The notes: generated from the letters alone by a model not told the origin. A stretch of 64,000 bases of DNA from Rhexocercosporidium sp. MPI-PUGE-AT-0058 (GCA_020746875.1 JAGTJL010000006.1:558001-622000), one strand, 5' to 3'. Shown: positions 46,806 through 58,699, counted from the stretch's first letter. Made by a program: numbers and translations.

Positions 46806-47985
46806 TCAAGCTTCTTCAGCTAGGAGACCGAGATAGTTTCCTACCGCGCTCTTGGTCTGCTCTTCAAAATTCGCGAATTCGAATTCAAAAGCCCGCTGGG
46901 TCTTCAGTGTGTCGAAGTTGGCTGGAACAACGTATCGCTCTGCCTCAGCCACAAATACTTTTCCCACACTCTCAGGGAAATGTTTCTTCAGAACTGCAAA
47001 GGCATCATTCCAATTCGTTCCTTTCGCTCCTTCAGATGAGACCAGGTATCTTCCTGCTGGTATCTCAGCCTTCAGGGCAAGAACGTGAAGTTTCGCAACA
47101 TCATCAATGTGCACAGATAAGCCAATGATCGCAGCACCAGCTGGCCCAAAAGCAATTTCAGGAGAATACCACTTGTGCTCGAAAGTGTATCCTCGGCTCT
47201 GTATGCGAGACCATTTGCGCCGACAACTAAGCTCGGCATGAGGAAGACAGTGTCGAAGTGGCGATTGTTCGCTTCGATGAAGTTTTCGGCTGCCTCGAGC
47301 GACATGGTTTTGCTAGCAATGTATGCAAGCAACGGGTGTTCGAACTTTCCCTTGGTATCATAGTGATTTATCTCATCATCCGCTACTCTTATGTCAGTAT
47401 TACTGTGTTTCTGGGGATTAGGGTACTCGCCTCGGAAAATTTCCTTGGAGAACTTTCCAGTGAGGAATTCAGCTCCCGAAAGCAAAGGCGTGACTGACGA
47501 TGTGACTACAACCCTCTTCACTGTCGTGGATTTGGCTGCTGCGGAAAGGGCATTGATAGTCATGTCTATCGCGGGTACGAACATGTCTCTCTCATAGTTA
47601 TCGCTCTGGATTTACGTCAGCATGGGTGAAGCATCGACATGATGGAGAAAGTAAAATCTTACTGGCTTGTCCATTGGTGAAGCAACATGAATGACATATG
47701 AGACTCCTTCCATCAAGTGGTCGAAGGCCTTAGGAATTGCCATGTCATCGACTACTACGAAGTCGACCTTATCCACGAGTGTAGCATCTCCCAGAGCATC
47801 CTTGATTACTTCCACCTTGGATTGACTTCGAACGACACCGCGAACGACATATCCTGCACCAAGCGTGGTTTGGAGCACACGATATCCAATGAAGCCGCTG
47901 ATGCCAGTGATCTATCTTGCTTGTCAGTGTCAACTTGGACCTGAACCCGCGTGCGAACTCTTACCAAAACAAGTTCAGCAGACAT
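46806..47985 (-). CDS. NAD(P)-dependent reductase, extended SDR (dihydroflavonol-reductase/GRE2-like)
   Basis: Exons start at 47965-47985 (MSAELVL), then 47663-47911, then from 47605 down. Introns at 47912-47964 and 47606-47662 are clear. Landmarks are the Rossmann loop ITGISGFIGYRVL, the YxxxK pair in LLAYIASKTMSLEAA, LMPSLVVGAN, and LSVHIDDVAKLHVLAL, all typical of ketone or aldehyde reductases of this family. The frame carrying LMPSLVVGAN and the frame carrying FGPAGAAIIGLSVHIDD differ, and the change must occur in 47140-47220. Either a very short intron of about 32 bp, a 71-bp intron that removes part of the usual loop, or a frameshift explains it. A further optional 39-bp intron may lie near 47395-47435. 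The gene may therefore be functional or freshly broken. Confidence 0.75.
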
Positions 47986-48970
47986 TTTGAATGAACTAAC
48001 GCAGATTGGGTTTTCCAGAGAGATAGAGGGTATTCGATACCTCTTGTTATAATTTATCTCTTTGCCATATTGTAATTTCGATCATACCCACAGCTATTTA
48101 TTTACAGTCCTAGGCCGCTTCACCGATCTTCTCGATCGTTTGACGATGTAGTTTGTCCGCTCGGGACCTTGACATTGTTAGAGCCAATATCTCCTTTGGG
48201 CAATTTATCTACTTAATCGCCACTTGCAGCACCCCAAATAGTTTGCAGCCGGTACCATTATTTCGGCTTTGGTCACGAGCTTCCTCTATCCAGATGTAGC
48301 AAATGCAGCCACAAAGGCCGGGATAATTTATTCAACGCACCAAAGGTTGCTGCGTCAAGGGGCGGAGTTGATGACTCTTGTTAACCGACATCGTCAACGC
48401 ATTTTACTGGTACGGGGTTGTCTGTGGCTTCCATTTTGGGGAATGAGCCCATCAATAACTAGTCACTTGTGCCTGATTACTTTGTCAAGACTCCCGATTC
48501 TTCATCATGACATACAAGTAAAACCGCGTCACTACCTCGCACTGCAATTCAGGCCGTAGGCATACGGCAAACCTTCCAGGAAGATAGTAATGGAGGTTGA
48601 TTGGTCGTCAGTTCCCTGATATGGTAGAAGTGGCTGCAAGTGCTGTGCGCGGAACGCGATTGACGTAGTCTCGCTGCATCAATGGCGGATATGAACACTC
48701 AATCTCTAGAATTGACATTAGTCAGTACTGGTTCGGTCCCCCTCGATTCGCTGTTACCCCGGTGCCCCTCCTGTTTCGAAACCCTCGCTTACCTGCTTAT
48801 CTTAGTCCGAACTAAACAAACATTAGCTTGACAACTTTTCAACCACATTAGAGTATCTCCAGAGTAGAATTCTTTAAGGCACAAATATTTCATTCTTTTG
48901 TAATTGAATGAACAAAAATATATTATCCATGCTCTATTGGTTAAGTCCATCGCTACACCCTTGTATCGTC
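47986..48970. other. Intergenic
   Basis: About 985 bp upstream of the reductase and downstream of the AYR1-like gene. It should hold the reductase promoter; nothing else recognised. Confidence 0.4.
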
Positions 48971-50101
48971 TCAAACCTTCTTCACCTTCCCAGCCAGTAC
49001 CTTCAGCCCATTCGTCGAGGCAAAAATCGTATCCTACAAGATAATTAGCACGGTTTGTCCGAAAAGGATGAGATATGTTCAAGGATGGCAGCCTACGGGG
49101 AACAAATGTGGTGCAAAAGTCGTGACAGCCCACACCAACCAAGCGCTGCCTCCTCTCCAATACCACAACTTGGATTTCGGCTTCATCGCGTTCGCTACTA
49201 GTCCTTGTGCATAGACCGAAGGTGTCATTGCTCCTTTGGAGACTTCTTTGCCGGAAGCGGCGTCGGCAATGTAGCACTGGACGGGAAGATACAGCGAGTC
49301 TGTTTTGTGGTCAGTGATGGGTACGTCTTGAGAAGTATATTGGCTCTGACTCGGAGGTAGCTCAACAGCGCCTTGGTTATTGAAGAATTTAGTAGATATG
49401 ACTCCAGTTACGACCTGAAGTGATCGTCAGCTGGATGTGTTATAATGTAATCCGAAAGATAGATCTGACGCACTGTGACGACCTCGACTCCAAAGGGAGC
49501 GAGCTCTACTCGAAGCGTTTCGCTCAGAAGATTGGCAGCGGCCTTGCTGGTGTTGTATATCCCTTTTCACTGTCAGCAATAAAACGGCGAGAAAATACGA
49601 ACGCATTAATTACCAGTGTAAGCTTGCGCCATCCTGCCAACAATCGACCCGATGTTGATGACCTTCCCTTTCGTTGCGATGATGCTCGGGGCAAAAGCCT
49701 GGGTCATCGCCAGTATCGAGAAGTAATTCAGCTCGAAGACCTCGCGTGCAACATCCAGATTGCTATCAAGAAGTGGCATCGTGTTTCCTGTCGACCAATC
49801 AGTGCCGGCATATAGCACACCTGAGATGAAGAGTTCCAGGCTTACCCATTCCCGCGTTATTTACCAAGAAGTCCAACTTTCCTCCCGTGATATTTGCTAC
49901 TTCAGCAACCACTTGCTCAATCGACGTTGGAGCTGTGACATCTAGCTCAAGTGTGGTGAGTCCGAGAGTCTTGAGATGCTCTATCTTTGAGAGGTTCCGA
50001 GCTGTCGCGAAGACGTGAACGCCTTTGGCATGGAACTCCTGCGCGAGAGCGTCACCAATTCCACCTGCGCTACAACCGGTAATGAGAGCATATTTAGGCA
50101 T
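48971..50101 (-). CDS. Short-chain dehydrogenase, AYR1-like (1-acyldihydroxyacetone-phosphate reductase family)
   Basis: Five exons (49846-50101, 49614-49787, 49474-49562, 49097-49414 and 48971-49033) give 299 residues. Landmarks are the start MPKYALITG, the cofactor loop GCSAGGIGDALAQEF, NNAG across intron 1, the catalytic serine region INIGSIVGRM, the YxxxK in GIYNTSKAAANLLSETL, and a hydrophobic C-terminal segment (WLVWAVTTFAPHLFP) that may attach it to lipid droplets or ER. The yeast relative Ayr1 reduces acyl-dihydroxyacetone phosphate and has lipase activity; other members act on steroids or other lipids. All catalytic residues are present. The third exon uses an AAG acceptor (49563-49613). 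The last 21-codon exon (49033-48971) is supported by family-like DTIF...NGLKVLAG sequence. Confidence 0.87.
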
Positions 50102-51551
50102 GGCTTTTGAAGTTTCTGGGAAACGCTGCGAAGTTTGAGATTGAAAAGGAAAAAATGCTGGGCTGTCAATATATCCCCTCCGGCTAGGTAAGTAACTCGG
50201 AAAATCGGCATTGGCCTGTTGTCCATTGCGCATTAAATTGATGTTCATTGGTCATACAAATGCCAACACGGTGATTGATGATCTCCATTTCTAGAGAAAA
50301 AATCATAACAGCATGAAAAATATTCAGGACCCGGATAGGAGTTCAGCCGATCGCCGTAGAAGGGTGCTGGAAATAAGCGAGGATTAGTGATCTCTGTTTA
50401 CTGATCAAAAAAGATATGTACTGTGTGGTGCCTAGAAAATGCATCTAATATCTCTTCATTCTGTTTGGAAGATGGGAATCGGTCGAAGGATAATTTTGCA
50501 GAAGAGTGGTGGCGGTGATATTGCTTTTAGTTGGTGCCCGTCGAAATCCACACTACCCGAATTCCAAGCAACAAGTACATTTCGCACATTTCTGCCTCTG
50601 TAAGTACATTTCGAAATTTGGTCCACCAATATTAGCTTGACGGAAAAAAGTAAGTCGTGGTCTAAAGCTTGCCGAAACAAAGTCTATCCTCATCGCGAAG
50701 TTTGAATCCAATAAGAGGAGACTGTCTTGGCACGATTATCTCAAAAAGACTCAATCGGTTTCCTTTGCCACCAGAATGATTGCACATCTAATCTTGATAC
50801 TCAATAATACTTTCCTGAGGAGCTTCGTGACCCGTGGAAGAAAGTCCGATCCATGTTTTTCTGTAAGTCTTGAGGATATCTAGAGAGATATCGCGCAAAT
50901 GAATGACACATCATGCGGGAACCTTCCCGATGCCGGAATTTCTGAGAAACCACAGATTCTCCGACAGAGAACTTTCCAATCATGGTCACAATCATACTCA
51001 GGCACGGCTGAATGAGTCCAGCATAAGTATTTTGGAAGTCTCGAAGGGGGTCCCGGAACTGCTGTCTCGGGATGGACCGTCAATTGGTAGATATTAGCTT
51101 GGGAGTTGAGACATTAATTACCGGCACCCGAGAGAAGTGCAACAGGAGAATCCAATACACTATTACTATATGGGATGACTACGATCAAAAGCGGGACATA
51201 ACACTGCTGGTGTGGTTCAGCTAATTGATTGAGCTGCTCCGTGAGGTCTCCAAATTTTCTACTCGTGATTGCTTGGCACGGGAAGATGCAGGGAAGACAG
51301 TCTTGATATCTTTGTTTTGACTTCCGCTTGTAGATATCTGAGATGATGTACCGTGAGGTGCGGTCAGTGGCTCAAGGCAAATATCATAGATCTGGAGTTC
51401 AGACTTTTGAAAAGGTAGTCGAGCAAATGTTAATAAATAAATAGAAGAACGAATCCACAGCCAAATATGCATCCTCAACCTCTACCTCACCATCATTTCT
51501 CATTTATTTCCTCTTCACACCCAATCCACATCCAGTCATTCCAAGTTCAAG
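50102..51551. other. 1.45-kb intergenic region between divergent genes
   Basis: It separates the AYR1-like gene (minus) from the secreted-protein gene (plus), so it should hold both promoters. The last 80 bp (CT-rich) look like a fungal leader. No gene recognised. Confidence 0.45.
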
Positions 51552-52621
51552 ATGCTCTCAATCATCCATCTTTGTTATTTGTTCTTACTTGCTGTCCCAG
51601 CATTCGCATTCCCAGTCGAAGAGCGCTCTGAGCTTGACCTCGTCAAGAGAGCAACTTGCCCGCGAGACAATCTTCTACGATGTTTCGAGCCAACAGCCAT
51701 AGCAGCAGCTCCCACTCGAGCTGCTGCCACTGCGTTCTGCTCGAGCTATCTGTCTATTCCCGTTGTGACGAGCGTCATTTCAACCCAGACCTCGACTACG
51801 TGAGCTTCAATCTCTCCTCCACTAACAATGATGTGAATTTAAAACTGATTACAACAGCACCATTGCTACCGTCACTGACTATGCAACTACAACTCTACCA
51901 CTTGTAGTCCAGAGAGCTGCTACTGCCAACCCGATAGCATGCACTTCAACCTACTCTCCGGCTCAGCTAAGTAGCGCATGTTCCTGTCTAAGCATAACGC
52001 CGTCAACAACATACACAACCGCAACCTCAACCAACACTTTCGTGAGCTAATCTCTCAAGTTTTGACTTCATGCCTCTTCAACCTTAGACTAACTAACAAC
52101 AACAGATATCCACAGCAACCAACACAATCACAGCAACAGCAACCCCAGCCGCACGCTGCACCTCAAACGTGAACCTAATCGCCAACCCCAGCTTCGAAGC
52201 CGGCTCTAATTCCTGGTACATCGCCACCTACGGCGCCAACACGCCCCCCACATTCGTAGGCGTAATCGGGGGCGGTTTGAACAGCGTGAGCGCCTACAGC
52301 GTCTCATCTGGCCCTTCTGGCACCGGAGTAATTCTCTCGCAATCCATCAGCGGTCTTGTACCAGGCGTCACTTACACATTTTCATACGACTACATGTTCA
52401 AGAACACAGGTGTTGCGAGTTCTATTCAGTGTAGTTTGAATGCTGTGGGTTTGTCGGGGCAGAGTACTACGAATGGGAATACGCCTGAGAATACGTGGAC
52501 TCGTGGCCCAACATGGGGGACGACGTTTACGGCGACGGGGACGGGTGGAGATTTGTTGTGTTTCTTTGTTGCAAGGGGGGCGATCATTTGGAAAGTGGAT
52601 AATTTCTATATTGGCTGTTAG
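51552..52621 (+). CDS. Secreted protein with C-terminal carbohydrate-binding-like domain
   Basis: Three exons (51552-51799, 51858-52041 and 52106-52621) give 315 residues. A signal peptide (MLSIIHLCYLFLLAVPAFA) is followed by a likely Kex2 site (LVKR) and a cysteine-containing N-domain (ATCPRDNLLRCF, AFCSSYL, SACSCL). A Thr-rich linker follows, then a beta-rich module running from NLIANPSFEAGSNSWY to WKVDNFYIGC. The opening Asn-Pro-Ser-Phe-Glu plus the closing Asp-Asn-Phe is the usual pattern of CBM4/9-like jelly-roll modules in fungal wall and secreted proteins. No hydrolase domain is attached. It may bind cell-wall or plant polysaccharide. Confidence 0.8.
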
Positions 52622-53166
52622 GTGATGATGGAAAGCCGGTCTGTGGAAGTGGGTGAGGGAGCTTCTTTTCGAAAGTCGTGGTTATGATTTGGGATTGGTG
52701 GTGGATTGGGTGTAGCACTTAAGCTGATGTAATTATAATAATGAGAACCCTTGTGAAACTTATTAGACCGAGATTCCCTAAGAAAATACAAGGAGTAGGG
52801 GGGAAAGCCTTGTCCAGAATAAATTTAATTCAAAAGCACTTCGGACTTCCCAAGTTGATGCATCTGAACCACTAAATTCGGTAATCCGTCTCTCGACATG
52901 ACCCTCCTTCAAGCCATCTCTTTCCAAAACAGCCCTCTGCTCATCTATCTCTCGAATCATCCAAGCCCCTATCTCGAAGCGACTTTGCTTAGTATCGACC
53001 GCTCGCCGGCTATCGCCGGCTATCGCCGCTGAAATTGTGTGAGCCTATGATTCATTGGGCGCAGGTGTTCTAGTGGGAGGATGCCCGAAGTAATGGTTGG
53101 CGACCGCAACGAAGTCGCGCTGGACAGAGTCGATTTTTCGAGGATTGTTGATAGAATTGGATTGTT
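52622..53166. other. Intergenic
   Basis: About 545 bp. It includes a short tandem array of CTATCGCCGG units at about 53003-53031 (2-3 copies). No gene. Confidence 0.45.
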
Positions 53167-53939
53167 CTATGAGCTTGGGGATGGACTTTTGGTGCTCGCA
53201 TAGTAGTCCTTGACTACATTCGACCGAGCGTAGGGAGCTGTATCGGGTTTGTAGTTGAAGCACCAGATTTGATCCGTCATGTCGAAAATACCCGTGCTGT
53301 TGGTCCATGATTCTTTCTTATATGCGTCGTTCTCAATGTGGTTACCTATGCTGATCATTTGCCGACTGCCGATGATCTCGCATCAATATGCTGCACGCTG
53401 GGCAATCTTGATGTCGGTCTGGACGCAGGTGAATGTAACGGCTACGAACTTCACGCGCCCATCGAATAGAAACCATTGGAAGTCGCACCGGAGTTACGAC
53501 AGGATCGCTTTTGTAGGGCAGATGTGACGCTCTTTCTCGCGCAATAGGTGTAAGGCATCAAGCTCTGAATTCCAGCACGCGTGCCACCCATATTGCAGCA
53601 CTTCCCTTCTATACGCACAGTCCGCATCCTCCGTATCAATGGGTCTCCACCCCCAGCTTTGTTTCCAGTCCATCATTTCGATGTGCAAGCCATCTTGATA
53701 TCGTATTGATGCTATCTCGCATGCTTCGTGGCATGTCTTCAGCAGAGAGGGTGGGTTTAGGACACTCGGAACCAGCGAACATGTGAAGCCACGGCCTGGT
53801 GCCAGGAACTCAGTGAGAGAAGGAGGGGTGGACCTGTTGACGGTTTCCGAGGGCTACAAGAAGCTATATCTCGTGTCTGATTTTGTGGAGAACCTGGGAG
53901 AGCTGTTGAAAGGAGACCGAGGACGCCATAACTCTGAGC
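53167..53939 (-). pseudogene. 2EXR-like protein gene, decayed
   Basis: The minus strand carries a long coherent reading with several interruptions. An N-terminal segment (from ATG 53939) reads SFQQLSQVLHKIRHEI, then a TAG stands where the 2EXR family has tryptophan, then LLVALGNRQQV. After a frame change it continues with NPPSLLKTCHEACEIASIRY, like the family's LLxVCRESR motif. It runs on to about 53497 and, past in-frame TAA and TGA stops, to 53167 (ending STKSPSPSS). I could not find introns that remove these stops. 2EXR proteins are abundant fungal proteins of unknown role. An unusual intron structure is the alternative explanation. Confidence 0.5.
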
Positions 53940-55355
53940 TGGTGACGGAGACCGGGAGGTTGCAGGAGGACTGGAGAAAATGGGGAAGAAAATGAGGAAT
54001 ATAGAAAAGGAGAAATTGAAGGATAGAAGACTCGTGAAAATCTGAAGATAAGGAAAGAGAATGAGAGAGTAACGAAAGCTGGTACAGTGCATCGACTGAA
54101 CATCAAACGCATGGAAGAAACGCCGTTTTCCGCGAATTGTTATGCACTATTGTCAAAAAACTAGAATGTGGAAGAGGTTGTGCTTCTGATCTTGATAATA
54201 CTAAGGAGCAGCAGTGCATATATAGTACAAAAGACGTATTTGTGATGCTATCGGGGGAGTGTTGTGAGGAGGATGCCGCTGGGGAACGTGGATTCTGAGA
54301 TTTACCCCCAGCTGTAGTAGATTTGAGCCTCTCACGTGCATTGTATCACATGACAATATACATCGTCTCGGTAATCTCACGCGATACTTCCCCCTTTTGA
54401 TTCCCTATCAACCTTCTTCGTTCCCCTTCTATACTCAAGAAACGAATCAATATCACATCCACCTCTTCAACACCGAGGCATCATGCTCCCTCGTGAACGA
54501 CAACTTTCACGTGCTCATCGTGATGTTTTAGCCACTTCGTATCCAATTCAAGACACTTGTGGCGGTGCCGCTATTGATTCAATATTTTGGCGCGTGACAT
54601 TACCCAACAGCGCCATTGCCACCCTGCCTCTTTCAGCAGATCTGTCTTCCAACGGTCGCTAGAAAGCGATCGCGTTTCGATGGTTTCAAATGTCTAGGAG
54701 TCTCTTTAGCCTATCGTTCCGTTTTGTCTCGTCACAACCTTTTCTTTGTTCGTTGCTCCAAGCTGAATGAATAGCCCGCCGGGGCGCGATGGAGACTCTT
54801 TATTGCTTGCTGGATAGTGGGGTGTGTTGCTATGACGGATGGAAATTCGTAGTTCAAACCTAACAAAGTTTGACACACAATACATTATAAGTTCCTGGAA
54901 GTCCAGAAATCATGTGGGTATTTTTTGTTGGTCTTGTCTATTATCAAGGTTTCTCTCCTATCTGCAAGCCTTCCTACGTCTGAGTAGTATAGATTTAGGT
55001 TTTACTAGGGAAACGGTAAGTTCTTTGTGGCAGTTTCCTTTCACATCAAGACATAAGACATCTTTTCTTTCTTTTTGTCACATATCATGTCTGCTCAGAT
55101 GACGCTGGAACCGCTTCCCCGTTTTGAGAGTAGAATTTTCTAGTGGGACATTTTAGGCTCAGCAAAAGCTAACAATTTGTGACAGAAAACTGGTTCAGCT
55201 TGACATTGTACGAAGACACTCAGGAGGCAATTCTGTCCATCCAAGACCAAGTCAACTATTCTAAGGACAGTCCATCTAGGCACTCCCCACCGTTCCCGTG
55301 CCATCAAGACGCCAGCTCTCTCAAAATCAACAACGTTAACACTCATTCCCGAAAC
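53940..55355. other. 1.4-kb region, one doubtful small ORF
   Basis: A 59-codon plus-strand frame at 54483-54662 (starting MLPRERQLSRAHRD) follows a CT-rich, leader-like stretch (about 54385-54480) downstream of CACGTG (54333). It matches no family I know and may be chance or the first exon of something short. Otherwise I see only the likely promoter of the gene at 55356. Confidence 0.3.
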
Positions 55356-56048
55356 ATGCACTCAGAACCCTCCACTCCACCAACAACCTCCACACCACGC
55401 CCCAAAATGACACGCAAACCTTCATTTTCCAGCTTCCCCCTCACACCACCCCCCTCCTCCCACTCAACCAGCGCACCTCAACCCTACACTCCACCAGCCT
55501 CACCCATATTCTCCGACCCCCGAACCAGTACCATAACACCGGCCTCAACACCACCACGCTCCCAAGCCTCCCCATTCACACTCGCCCACCAAATGCATCC
55601 TCGAGTTCACCACTTCCCCAGCCCAGATCACGATCCCAACACACCCCACTACTACGCATCAAACAGTTCTCACCCCATGACATACACCATCAACAACTCT
55701 CTCTTACAATCCCTCGCCCTCCTGCAACACGGATCCACACACCCATCATTCTGGTACACCGCGCTCAACGGAGCTGATGCTGCATTAGCACTAGCAATGC
55801 AGCACGAGCTGTGGGATATGGTATCGAAATGCCACCTTTTTCGAGGATATATCTTGATTGAAATGAGGAGTTGGAAGGAGGCCAGAGATGCATTGACGAG
55901 AGCTGCGACGATTCGGTCGTGGGGCAGCTGGATTGAGGATGCGATGATGGAACTGGAGCAGGGCGAGGTGATGGATGGGAGGGGGATTTCCTGGGATCCG
56001 GAGAGTAGGGTGGAGACGATGAGTTTCATGCTTAGTCAAACTTGGTGA
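55356..56048 (+). CDS. Hypothetical protein with helical C-terminal domain
   Basis: A single-exon frame of 230 residues from the ATG at 55356. The frame stays open upstream to 55179, but without an ATG. The first 110 residues are low-complexity Ser/Thr/Pro (many TPP and SP pairs) and probably disordered. The C-terminal half is compact and helical: SLLQSLALLQHGS, WYTALNGADAALALAMQHE, LWDMVSKCHLFRGYILIEM and SWKEARDALTRAATIRSWG. The helix pairs resemble a TPR-like repeat. No catalytic motif seen. Codon use and length support a real gene; function is unknown. Confidence 0.65.
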   Translation: MHSEPSTPPTTSTPRPKMTRKPSFSSFPLTPPPSSHSTSAPQPYTPPASPIFSDPRTSTITPASTPPRSQASPFTLAHQMHPRVHHFPSPDHDPNTPHYYASNSSHPMTYTINNSLLQSLALLQHGSTHPSFWYTALNGADAALALAMQHELWDMVSKCHLFRGYILIEMRSWKEARDALTRAATIRSWGSWIEDAMMELEQGEVMDGRGISWDPESRVETMSFMLSQTW

Positions 56049-56764
56049 GATGGACTCGATGAATAGACTGGCTTCTGAGAGTGGAGTGATCGTATTTGAT
56101 GCCATGCTTGATGTACTGATGGTGGAGTTGTGGTTTCGGAGAAGAAGTTTAACTGTGCCCTCTTTTGAATTGCTGTGCAATCAATATACAAATTTTATCT
56201 TGGGAATGTTCTTCAAGTGCAAAATCTAGCGCTGTGAGCTACAAGGCAGTTCACGTAGTGCCAACGAGAATGCTGATTCTAGAGTAATTTTGTTGACTGA
56301 GGATTCCAGGGGGCAGAAGTAGACCAGTTAACCGAGTCCCTAACCATAACAATACAATAACCGAGACCCGTCCAAAAGCATCACTTCACAACCTCGCGAT
56401 CTATCAACTACAAATGAAAAAAATCTCCATCCTTCAATCCAGGAACTCTTTGTTCTCAAACCCTCGATTCCATCAACATATCCGCAATCATGTACTCCCA
56501 TAAAACGCTGAAAGCACACCCACCGGATGCGGAATCAAAAATTCTCGCTTATTATCAACAAAGAAGCACTCTGGGAACACCATGTAAATAACATACCGTC
56601 GAGAAGAATGGAAACTTTTTCTATTGCTTGCGATAAAAAATCCAATACAAACGTTAAATACCGTGTATCATAAACGGGGGAAAAAATCGTCACAGAAGAA
56701 AAACCAAGACCTTTTTGGCAAGTGAAACGTCGAAAGTAGCGAGGAAAATTCTGGTCACGGCAGG
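56049..56764. other. Intergenic
   Basis: About 715 bp, AT-rich. It contains the likely promoter of the following gene; no other feature. Confidence 0.45.
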
Positions 56765-58378
56765 ATGGCTCACAACAATACTCCTATAAAGGACGTGGAG
56801 AAGTCCCAGGATGATGCAGATGCATCGACAGAAGAAATGGACATCGACTCAGACTCTGATATCGACTCCGACATTCCCCTAACATCACCCCTCTTCAGCT
56901 TCACCAGCCGCCTCGCAACCACTGGGCCCTCAGGGCCACCTCCCAATATCCCTCTCCCGCCAAACTCACCTCATACATCCACAACTGAAGATAAAGACCC
57001 AAACCGTACCACAATCGGCCAACTTCCCACCTACCCCTCCTCTCTATCCATCCCTCTCACTAAACCCCTAACCCTCAATCTCCGTCAGCCCACCATCCCA
57101 GGCTCCATCACCGTCCCCTCAATAATCAAAAGCCCCGCCTCTACCCCATCACCCACAGTCCTAACCCACCAACCCCGCATAAAACACCAAGAACACAACG
57201 CCTTAGGCATCCCGTGTCCGAGGAAAGGGAAGGCTGACAAAGCCATCCCAAGATATTTGAGCGCTGCGTTTCAGAAATTCCCATTCAAAGGGGGAGATGA
57301 ACGCTTGGATGGGCAGAAGTTTGAGGATGGGGCCGTGGAGCCTTTGAGGTTGGGAGTGAAGAGAGGGAGTGTGGGAGGAGGAGAAGGGGACGGAGGGAGA
57401 GGGGGGAGTGAGGTTACGGAACAGGTTACGCATGATCTTGATGTTATGCTTGGGTTGAGCAAGCAGAAAGATGGGCTTGAGGGGTATAATGGTCAGCAAC
57501 AGCCTTTGATTATTGGGATTGCCAGTGTCGGCGGGCCTGGCGCTGGACTGGAAGCAGGTCCTGGTGATAGCGATAAGAAAGGAGAGGGAGATACTTCCGC
57601 CGCTGATGATGATGACATCAAGGATGAAGAGAAGAGTGATGCAGCGGGCTCGGCTGCTGGTGAAGAAGTACTGAAGAAGAAGAAGAGACGTAGAACGAGA
57701 GGAGGTGGGAAGAAGGCGGCGGGTACTGCGTCGCCTGGGAGAGCTCCAGTGGGTACTCCTGCCACACCTTCAGCTTCAGGTGACGTAGGGTCGTTTATAT
57801 CGATACCAGTAGATCTACTTTTACGACCAAATGAAGGCGTAGAACCAAGTTGGGACGACGATGAAGAAGAAGAGCAGAATAGAGGAGGGAAAGGAGAAGG
57901 GGGAGGGAAAGCAGGTTCGTTACCCCCTCCCCCTCCTCCTCCTCCTTTCCCACCATCTCCTCCCAAGCCCACCAGTTCCTCCCACTCGGCTCACGATTCC
58001 TCGACACTGAAAGCCAAATCGCCTTTCGTGCCTGCTCCGCCAGCGGAGAAGAGAGTCCCGCCTGTGAAGCTCGAGGATAGAGCGCCGACTATGTGGTCTC
58101 GTCCCCAGGGGTTTGAAGTGCCGCGTAGGGAATTTGATAGTCAGAGGTTGGATAGGGAGAGGGCTGACTTGGAGCATTTAGTTAGAGGAGATGATGAGCG
58201 GCCTGGAGAGAGCCCCTGGGGTAGTAATAGTAGGGCTGCTGGTGGTGGTATTACTGCCAATGATGGGACGGATGCTTTGAAGTCGCCGAAGAGGCTGATT
58301 GACTCGCTACCACCAAGGAAAGAGGTGAGTTTGGAGTTTTCCTTTTGTTTTGCTATTCCAGTTATGTCAATCTCGTAG
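56765..58378 (+). CDS. Intrinsically disordered hypothetical protein
   Basis: Open frame of 537 codons from ATG 56765. It has acidic (MDIDSDSDIDSDIP), Pro-rich (a run of nine prolines near residue 388), Gly-rich and Lys/Arg-rich (KKKKRRRTRGGGKK, nuclear-localisation-like) segments. The best structured-looking blocks are GIPCPRKGKADKAIPRYL and FISIPVDLLLRPNEGVEP. These suggest a nuclear regulatory or RNA-related protein, but I recognise no domain. The 3' end is uncertain. A 37-bp GTGAGT...CAG segment at 58325-58361 could be spliced, giving a different short C-terminus ending near 58410. Confidence 0.6.
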   Translation: MAHNNTPIKDVEKSQDDADASTEEMDIDSDSDIDSDIPLTSPLFSFTSRLATTGPSGPPPNIPLPPNSPHTSTTEDKDPNRTTIGQLPTYPSSLSIPLTKPLTLNLRQPTIPGSITVPSIIKSPASTPSPTVLTHQPRIKHQEHNALGIPCPRKGKADKAIPRYLSAAFQKFPFKGGDERLDGQKFEDGAVEPLRLGVKRGSVGGGEGDGGRGGSEVTEQVTHDLDVMLGLSKQKDGLEGYNGQQQPLIIGIASVGGPGAGLEAGPGDSDKKGEGDTSAADDDDIKDEEKSDAAGSAAGEEVLKKKKRRRTRGGGKKAAGTASPGRAPVGTPATPSASGDVGSFISIPVDLLLRPNEGVEPSWDDDEEEEQNRGGKGEGGGKAGSLPPPPPPPPFPPSPPKPTSSSHSAHDSSTLKAKSPFVPAPPAEKRVPPVKLEDRAPTMWSRPQGFEVPRREFDSQRLDRERADLEHLVRGDDERPGESPWGSNSRAAGGGITANDGTDALKSPKRLIDSLPPRKEVSLEFSFCFAIPVMSIS

Positions 58379-58699
58379 ATGGCTGGAGAAAATCGAGGTG
58401 AAGTGAGAAGAGGGTTGTGAGATTGAAAATTTCCATCTTGCTTCGTCCAGTTATTGTGTACCGGTGGCTTAGGCGAGAAGGAGAGATTAGACTGCAAAAC
58501 TCAATTCTCGCTGTTTGTTTGGATGCAGAGCAAGCCAGTCGTTTCGAGCTCTTCTCCCGGAACTGCGAGATTCAACATGGAAACATGTCTCGGTCTTTGT
58601 AAAGTGCAGAGAATGCCACAGACACTTCCAACATACCCTTGCCCCCTCTCCCTCAAACCTTGCTCAATCTCAACTGCAAAGTCAATCTAAACACGCAAA
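58379..58699. other. Intergenic
   Basis: About 320 bp. It holds the leader of the coiled-coil gene, with a CT-rich tract just before 58700. Confidence 0.45.

Noticed and set aside
41537..50101. A second secondary-metabolite cluster (ABCC transporter plus two reductases)
   Set aside because: No backbone enzyme or regulator is present, and the AYR1-like gene looks like lipid metabolism. Adjacency alone is not enough.
53003..53031. Short tandem repeat CTATCGCCGG as a minisatellite or CRISPR-like array
   Set aside because: Only two to three copies and no spacers; a minor local duplication.
57493..57972. 159-codon antisense frame rich in Gly and Ser
   Set aside because: Shadow of the disordered plus-strand protein at 56765-58378; composition simply mirrors its Pro/Gly-rich codons.
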